The notes under the pieces are model-generated. The model did no database searches and was not told the origin of the DNA. It was given only the letters and a program-made list of their open reading frames with translations. This document shows positions 24,024 through 29,116 of a stretch of 29,116 nucleotides of DNA, in pieces. This DNA comes from Clostridia bacterium (lineage in GTDB: Bacteria; Bacillota_A; Clostridia; Christensenellales; Aristaeellaceae): NCBI GenBank assembly GCA_017938645.1, contig JAGBBE010000005.1, positions 1 through 29,116 of the forward strand, in the 5' to 3' direction. Made by a program: the position numbers and the translations under genes. Within the stretch, counting starts at the first letter, position 1; every line of letters starts with the position of its first letter.

Positions 24024-26078
24024 TCAGATTCGGGTGATGGCCACGCGCTCCGCCTTTACGCAGATCTTCGTGACAACGCCGTCATGCGTGATTTCGACCT
24101 CACGGTCATCCGCCGTGGGATTCCACAGCGCTGCGGCCATGGTGCCGTCCTTGGCCACATAGCCCTTGACGATCACAGCAGGATCGTTCCAGGCGAAACC
24201 ATCGGTATCCACGAAGCGGCCGCGCAGGATATAGTCCGCGTACTCGCTGTACAGGACTGTGATCTCCTTGAGATAGGCCGCGTAGTTGGGAATATCGCTG
24301 AGGCTTCCGCAGCAGCGGAAAATGGTCATGTCAAAGCGCAGACCCAGCACGAACGAATAGCCGATGTTGGCCAGATAGTGGTTTTCGTCCTCGCCGCACT
24401 CGCGGTTGGTGAGCACAAGCTCCGGGAATGTGTAGCGGTAGACCTCCAGCATCTTGAAGTCATCCTTCGCGCCTTCCCAGTTGGCCGCAGAGGCGGGCTT
24501 GACCAGGCGCGGATCAGGCGTGGTGTTGGAGGACTGAACCACGTCCATGGATTGGCCGAAGATGTCCACATTATGCTCCATCAGGATGATCTTATCCTCG
24601 CCGTAGGTCTTGACGAAGCGGCGCAGGTCAGCAAAGCGATCGGCCTTGCAGACATAGGCGTCGGTGGGCTTATCGTGACCATGCTCCCTGGAATAGCAGA
24701 AGAACGGAGGCTTGCCGCCCAGATCATAGAGCACGCCATCGGCACCGGCTTCCAGGCACACGCGTGCGGCGTCCTTCATCTTTTCATGCCACAGATCGCT
24801 GGACGGACATGCGTGATACATCGGCATGGGAGGAGCGCCGATCTTGCGGTAGGTACCCTCGCCGCAGTAGGTTTCCGGGAAGGGAACGTCCTGCTGCCAG
24901 AAGGATTTGACCGTGCATTTATCGCCGCCCTGTTCGCGGTAGAACTTCGACTGATAGTCGATGAGCAGATAGCTGAGGAACATGAGCACCCTGCCGCCCT
25001 TCCGATGGACGTAATCGATGCCTTCCTTCAGTTTTGCGCTGCCGCCCAGACTGCCCTCATCAATTTCAAAGTCGGGCCACATGCGGGCAAAGCCGCCCGT
25101 CTCCCAGCCCAGCAGGTACAGCGTGTTCAGACCCGCCGCTTCACACTCGTCGTACAGGCGCGGGATGTCGTCGAACGTCCAGTTGCACTCACAGTGGTGC
25201 TGCTTGAGAATCACGCGCAGCCAGCCCGGGAAGTCCTGCGCCCAATCGGAGATCTTCGGCGCGATGAACTGCTTTTCGTCGTCCATCCACTTGCGATAGA
25301 TCCTCGCGCCGGCGTGCCAGTCGCCTTTGTGAGGCAGATACACGCTGGGTGCGGTTACGAAGCGCTCGCCGGATTTGATCATCGGATAATAGATGAAGCC
25401 GAAGCGCAGCACATTCAGTTTCGTATCGCGCTCCACATGCAGGCACAGCGCGCTGCGGCTCTTGTCCTGCGAACCCACATAGATACCGCACTGGTCGTTG
25501 TACCAGTCATACCACTGCATGCAGGCGCGCTGATCCTGATACAGCGCGTCCATGTCGGTATGGAACTGGTCATGGCGCTCATACTTACGGAAGCCCGCGT
25601 AGGTGGACAGATCGTTATATGCCGGATTGCGCACCTTTCGGCCCATGTTATTGGGCCAGGTGATAAAATCGTTTTCCGGATCGCCGCTGAGGCTGCGCAT
25701 GCCGGACAGCGGTGTGAGCTGCACTTCCATGATCTCCACAGCCGGGTCCTGATTGACAACCTCCGCCCATGCCTTGAGACCATCCTCCTCCATCATGAGG
25801 TGAATGGTCAGCTGCGCGCTGATCATCCTTCCCTTATCGGCATTCAGACGGTCATAGTGCAGCGTGATTTCGTTTTCAGCACAGGTGATTTCAGGCGTCT
25901 GTTCATCCGCCCACACGGCTGCCTCCACGCGCTCGGTGCCGGGCACAGCGTAGATGACCTTCCAGATCGCTCCGGGCGTTTCGATGGTTTCATAACCATT
26001 AAGCGTATTGACTACGCTCCTGCAGCGGCCGGCATCGTCGATTTCATAATGCAGTTTTTTTCCTTGAAGACGATACAT
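24024..26078 (-). CDS. DUF6259-like TIM-barrel protein, possible glycoside hydrolase
   Basis: A 684-residue protein with no signal peptide. The first 260 or so residues look like a beta-sandwich; the middle (about 280-600) looks like a (beta/alpha)8 barrel; a short beta domain closes the C-terminus (about 610-684). The sequence resembles DUF6259 proteins annotated in gut Bacillota and recalls the GH36/GH-D layout. D452 in GVLYDLGG (448-455) lies where a barrel nucleophile would be expected, and the Glu/Asp-rich segment MEHNVDIFG is another candidate site. These assignments are inference. AAGGAGGG lies 8 bases before the ATG and a good promoter precedes it, so it is expressed as a single gene. 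The substrate is unknown. Confidence 0.72.
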   Translation of the reverse strand: MYRLQGKKLHYEIDDAGRCRSVVNTLNGYETIETPGAIWKVIYAVPGTERVEAAVWADEQTPEITCAENEITLHYDRLNADKGRMISAQLTIHLMMEEDGLKAWAEVVNQDPAVEIMEVQLTPLSGMRSLSGDPENDFITWPNNMGRKVRNPAYNDLSTYAGFRKYERHDQFHTDMDALYQDQRACMQWYDWYNDQCGIYVGSQDKSRSALCLHVERDTKLNVLRFGFIYYPMIKSGERFVTAPSVYLPHKGDWHAGARIYRKWMDDEKQFIAPKISDWAQDFPGWLRVILKQHHCECNWTFDDIPRLYDECEAAGLNTLYLLGWETGGFARMWPDFEIDEGSLGGSAKLKEGIDYVHRKGGRVLMFLSYLLIDYQSKFYREQGGDKCTVKSFWQQDVPFPETYCGEGTYRKIGAPPMPMYHACPSSDLWHEKMKDAARVCLEAGADGVLYDLGGKPPFFCYSREHGHDKPTDAYVCKADRFADLRRFVKTYGEDKIILMEHNVDIFGQSMDVVQSSNTTPDPRLVKPASAANWEGAKDDFKMLEVYRYTFPELVLTNRECGEDENHYLANIGYSFVLGLRFDMTIFRCCGSLSDIPNYAAYLKEITVLYSEYADYILRGRFVDTDGFAWNDPAVIVKGYVAKDGTMAAALWNPTADDREVEITHDGVVTKICVKAERVAITRI

Positions 26079-26110
26079 CGCGGAATCCCTCCTTGAATCA
26101 TGCTGGCTAT

Positions 26111-26139
26111 ATTATAGGAAGAGACCCGCGCGTCCACAA
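26111..26139 (-). promoter_or_regulatory. Promoter of the DUF6259-like gene
   Basis: On the minus strand TTGTGG (26139-26134), a 17-base spacer and a perfect TATAAT (26116-26111), 32 bases before the start codon. Confidence 0.65.
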
Positions 26140-26266
26140 GAGGAAAAACAGAAACCGAAGGATGGAAGATGAAAAACGGAGGGAAATAAGCACGCTTCAG
26201 AGGTTAGCGTTGTCGACATCCATGCGCTTTACTGCGGATGGAGGCTGAGGGACTCAAACGCATAAG
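26140..26266. other. Intergenic stretch with no gene seen
   Basis: Between the DUF6259-like promoter and the tRNA terminator there is no open frame with a ribosome site and no recognised RNA. A weak hairpin (26218-26243, one mismatch) is the only structure noticed. Confidence 0.5.
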
Positions 26267-26302
26267 AAAAACGCTCAATCCGTTGTGGATCAAGCGTTTT
26301 TC
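26267..26302 (-). terminator. Terminator of the tRNA-Thr gene
   Basis: A 15-bp stem with two wobble-type positions (26267-26281 with 26287-26301) ends in a T run on the minus strand, 4 bases after the encoded CCA. Confidence 0.88.
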
Positions 26303-26305
26303 TGA

Positions 26306-26381
<76 letters not shown>

Positions 26382-26409
26382 GCATTGCCTTTGTACGGGC
26401 AACAATCAT

Positions 26410-26438
26410 ATTATACACATCCTCTGGTATGTTGGCAA
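26410..26438 (-). promoter_or_regulatory. Promoter of the tRNA-Thr gene
   Basis: On the minus strand TTGCCA (26438-26433), a 17-base spacer and a perfect TATAAT (26415-26410), 28 bases before the tRNA. Confidence 0.75.
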
Positions 26439-26498
26439 GTGTTTTTTGCATTTTTTCGAAAATATTTTTCTTCTGCCCTCTCCAAAGCCCGGAAGCTA

Positions 26499-26528
26499 TT
26501 GATTATTGGTCCCTTTCCAGCGTATAAT
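26499..26528 (+). promoter_or_regulatory. Promoter of murC
   Basis: TTGATT (26499-26504), an 18-base spacer and TATAAT (26523-26528), 58 bases before the chosen murC start. It is divergent from the tRNA promoter. Confidence 0.65.
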
Positions 26529-26586
26529 AAGATTGGTTGAATCTGCAAGCATCGCTATGCAAACATTCATGAAACGGGTGAAAATC

Positions 26587-27993
26587 ATGTCCGTACCCCA
26601 TATTCGTGATTATCAGGGCAAGCATATCCATATGATCGGCATCGGCGGCAGCAGCATGAGCGGCCTGGCGCAGATGCTTCAGGAAAAGGGCTATGTCATC
26701 ACCGGCTCGGACGGGCTGGAGACCTATGCCACACGTCATCTCAGGAATGATCTGCACATTCCCGTCACCATCGGCCATTTCCCGGAAAACGTGCACGGTG
26801 CGGATCTGGTGGTGTATACCGTGGCTATCCTGCCGGACAACCCGGAGAGACTCGAGATTGAAAAGCTGGGGCTTCCCAACATCGAGCGTGCCACGCTGCT
26901 GGGCCAGCTGATGGAAGGCTTTGACACCGCCATCGGTGTGTGCGGCGCGCACGGCAAGACCACCACCACGTCCATGCTTTCGCAGGTGCTTATGGAGTGT
27001 GAGATGGACCCCTCCATCCACATCGGCGGCAACCTCGATTTCATCGGCGGCAGCACGCGCATCGGAAAGAGCGGCATGTTTCTGGCCGAGGCCTGTGAGT
27101 TCAACGCCAGCTTCCTGCACATGCGTCCCACGGTTGCGGTGGTTCTGAACATCGATGCGGACCATCTGGATTTCTACCGCGATATCGATCACATTCAGGA
27201 AACGTTCGGCAAGTTCCTCGCGCTGCTGCCTGCGCATGGCATCGCCATCGGCAATGGCGACGACCACCGCATCATGGAGCTGTTTGAGGACCTCAGCTGC
27301 ACGACCCTCAGCTTCGGCCTGAATGAGAAATGTGACTATCAGCCTGCAAACCTCGTCTACGATGAATACGGCCACGGCGCGTTTGATCTCGTGTTCCGGG
27401 GTGAAACCCTCGGCCATGTGGCGCTGAAAGTGCCGGGCGAGTTCCAGGTGATGAACGCGCTGGCCGCGCTTAGCTGCGCGCATGCGCTCAAGGGCGATAT
27501 GGACGCTGCCTGCAAGGCGCTCTGCGATTTCAAGGGCGCGCACCGCAGGTTCGAACTCACCAGCGAAATCGAGGGCGTGAAGCTCTACCATGACTACGGC
27601 CACAACCCCACCGAGATGCGCAACGCCATTTCCGTGGCGGTCCGTCAGCCGCACAACCGCGTGTGGGCGGTCATGCAGCCGCATACCTTCAGCCGCGTCA
27701 AGCGCCTGTTTGACGATTACCTCACCTGCACCGAGGCGGCGGATATCACGCTGGTCACCGATATCTATGCCGCGCGCGAAAAGGATCCCGGCGACATCAA
27801 GGCGGAGATGGTGGTCGAGGGCATGAAGGCTCACGGCGTCAACGCCATCCATACGCCCACCTTCAACGATACCGAAAAGTATCTGCGCGAACACTGGCAG
27901 CCCGGCGACCTCGTGCTCACCATGGGCTGCGGCAACATCAACCAGCTCAACGACCAGATCTACGCAAATCAGCAAGCCAAAGAAAAGGAGTAA
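26587..27993 (+). CDS. murC: UDP-N-acetylmuramate--L-alanine ligase
   Basis: A 468-residue cytoplasmic Mur ligase that adds the first L-Ala to UDP-MurNAc with ATP in peptidoglycan synthesis. Motifs: the nucleotide-sugar loop MIGIGGSSMSGLA (16-28), the ATP loop GAHGKTTTT (120-128), EACEFNASFLHM (168-179), NIDADHLDFY (188-197), HRRFE and DYGHNPTE. The last is DYAHHPTE in most MurC proteins, so it has Gly and Asn substitutions. The start at 26587 gives the normal family length and has GGGTGA upstream; ATGs at 26569 and 26506 are less likely, since the latter lies inside the promoter. The ABC-F gene follows after 3 bases. This is core metabolism, not part of the glycan locus. Confidence 0.95.
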   Translation: MSVPHIRDYQGKHIHMIGIGGSSMSGLAQMLQEKGYVITGSDGLETYATRHLRNDLHIPVTIGHFPENVHGADLVVYTVAILPDNPERLEIEKLGLPNIERATLLGQLMEGFDTAIGVCGAHGKTTTTSMLSQVLMECEMDPSIHIGGNLDFIGGSTRIGKSGMFLAEACEFNASFLHMRPTVAVVLNIDADHLDFYRDIDHIQETFGKFLALLPAHGIAIGNGDDHRIMELFEDLSCTTLSFGLNEKCDYQPANLVYDEYGHGAFDLVFRGETLGHVALKVPGEFQVMNALAALSCAHALKGDMDAACKALCDFKGAHRRFELTSEIEGVKLYHDYGHNPTEMRNAISVAVRQPHNRVWAVMQPHTFSRVKRLFDDYLTCTEAADITLVTDIYAAREKDPGDIKAEMVVEGMKAHGVNAIHTPTFNDTEKYLREHWQPGDLVLTMGCGNINQLNDQIYANQQAKEKE

Positions 27994-27996
27994 ACC

Positions 27997-29116
27997 ATGC
28001 TTCAGCTTAACGACATCAGCCTTCAGTTTGCCGGCGACCTGCTCTACAAGCACGTCGATCTCATCTTCCAGCCCGACCATTGCTATGGCATCATCGGCGC
28101 CAACGGCGCGGGCAAGTCGACCCTGCTTCGCATCATCTCGGGCGAGCTTCAGCCCACCACCGGCACCGTGACCATGAAAAAGGAAGACCGCATGAGCGTG
28201 CTGGAGCAGAACCACTTCAAGTACGACGAGTATTCCGTGATGGACACCGTGATCATGGGCAACAAGCGTCTGTACGACATCATGAAGGAAAAGGACGCTC
28301 TCTATGCCAAGGAGGATTTCTCCGACGCGGACGGCGAGCGCGCCGCCGAGCTGGAAGGCGAATTTGCCGAGCTGGGCGGATGGGACGCTGAGACCGAAGC
28401 GGCGCAGCTGCTCAACGGCATCGGCATTCCCACCGAAATGCACTATAACCAGATGGAATCCCTCGACGGCCGTCAGAAGCTGAAGGTGCTTCTGGCGCAG
28501 GCGCTGTTCGGCCATCCCTCCATCATCCTGCTGGACGAGCCCACCAACGGTCTGGACGTGGAATCCACCGTGTGGCTGGAGGACTTCCTGGTGGACTGCG
28601 ACGCCATCGTCATCGTGGTCAGCCATGACCGTCACTTCCTCAACGCCGTGTGCACCAACATTGTGGACGTGGACCATCAGGCCTGCCGCATGTATGCCGG
28701 CAACTACGATTTCTGGTACGAGACCTCTGCCATGATGCAGCAGCTGATGCGCAACCAGAACAAAAAGCGCGAAGAAAAGATCCGCGACCTGCAGGAGTTC
28801 ATCCGCCGCTTTGCTGCCAACAAATCCAAGTCCCGTCAGGCCACCAGCCGCAAAAAGGTGCTGGACAGCCTGCAGCTGGAGCAGATTCCCGCCTCCTCCC
28901 GCAAGTATCCCTTCGTCGGCTTTGAGCCTGAGCGCGAGGCCGGAAAGGACATCCTGACCGTGGAAGGCCTCAGCAAGACCATCGACGGCGTGAAGGTACT
29001 GGATAACGTCAGCTTTACCGTCAAGAAGGGCGACAAGATCGCTTTCGTGGGCGATAACGAAAATGGCGTGACTGCGCTGATGCGCATCCTCGTGGGCGAA
29101 ATGAACCCTGATGAGG
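27997..29116 (+). CDS. ABC-F family ATPase, YbiT/YkpA-like, 5' part only
   Basis: The first 373 residues of a soluble twin-ATPase ABC-F protein (ribosome-associated translation factors), running off the window end. The first nucleotide-binding domain has Walker A GANGAGKST (36-44), a modified signature SLDGRQ and Walker B LLDEPTNGLD, followed by the SHDRHF switch. A charged linker rich in Lys and Arg then leads to the second domain. Its Walker A reads GDNENGVTAL, with Val where the ATP-binding Lys should be, and the ABC-F hallmark EPTNHLD is EPTNGLD. The ATG has AAAGGAG overlapping the murC stop, so the two genes are probably co-transcribed. Confidence 0.92.
   Translation, partial: MLQLNDISLQFAGDLLYKHVDLIFQPDHCYGIIGANGAGKSTLLRIISGELQPTTGTVTMKKEDRMSVLEQNHFKYDEYSVMDTVIMGNKRLYDIMKEKDALYAKEDFSDADGERAAELEGEFAELGGWDAETEAAQLLNGIGIPTEMHYNQMESLDGRQKLKVLLAQALFGHPSIILLDEPTNGLDVESTVWLEDFLVDCDAIVIVVSHDRHFLNAVCTNIVDVDHQACRMYAGNYDFWYETSAMMQQLMRNQNKKREEKIRDLQEFIRRFAANKSKSRQATSRKKVLDSLQLEQIPASSRKYPFVGFEPEREAGKDILTVEGLSKTIDGVKVLDNVSFTVKKGDKIAFVGDNENGVTALMRILVGEMNPDE

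Noticed and set aside
27590..27615. DYGHNPTE in MurC, in place of DYAHHPTE, as a sign of an inactive enzyme
   Set aside because: All other MurC motifs are intact, and I believe this variant occurs in other clostridial MurC proteins, so it is probably a lineage feature.

Overview
The window looks like part of a chromosome from an uncultured, plant-fibre- or gut-associated member of the Clostridia (Bacillota). This rests on GC-rich codon use (about 55-60% GC by eye), strong Shine-Dalgarno sites, LplA/LplB/LplC-type oligosaccharide ABC transporters, YesM/YesN-type two-component regulation, and a clostridial-style MurC. A finer placement (for example Christensenellales) is only a guess. Nearly all of it, from position 1 to about 26,080, is a glycan-use region. 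The last 3 kb is housekeeping: a tRNA-Thr, murC and an ABC-F gene.

Layout: (1) The 3' end of a sugar-binding protein gene (2-925) with its terminator. (2) A divergent pair of secreted endo-enzymes: a GH10 xylanase on the minus strand and a GH5 (subfamily 4-like) endoglucanase/xyloglucanase on the plus strand. (3) Module A. On the minus strand, a histidine kinase, a response regulator and a cytoplasmic GH50-like hydrolase form one tightly overlapping operon. On the plus strand, divergent from it, lie an LplB-like permease, an LplC-like permease (with a premature TAG), a solute-binding protein and a large DUF5107-TPR protein. (4) Module B. A minus-strand operon encodes solute-binding protein, LplB-like permease, LplC-like permease, an endonuclease/exonuclease/phosphatase-fold hydrolase and an SGNH esterase. 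It is transcribed away from a membrane-anchored AraC-type regulator. (5) A DUF6259-like TIM-barrel protein on its own promoter. (6) tRNA-Thr(GGT), then murC and the start of an ABC-F ATPase.

A working model, which is inference: the secreted GH10 and GH5 enzymes cut hemicellulose outside the cell. Binding proteins and two dedicated LplBC importers take up the oligosaccharides. The DUF5107, GH50-like, DUF6259, SGNH and EEP-fold proteins have no visible signal peptide and would finish breakdown in the cytoplasm. Each importer has its own membrane sensor: a two-component system for A and a one-component transmembrane AraC protein for B.

The most unusual signals are: an in-frame TAG replacing a conserved Gln codon 15 residues before the normal end of the module A LplC permease; a histidine kinase whose promoter, Shine-Dalgarno site and expected N-terminus all point to an AUC codon as start; an 8-base motif repeated next to both -10 boxes of the module B divergent promoters; and four poorly characterised hydrolase-like proteins tied to two importers. 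No phage, CRISPR, insertion sequence or classical defence system was seen.
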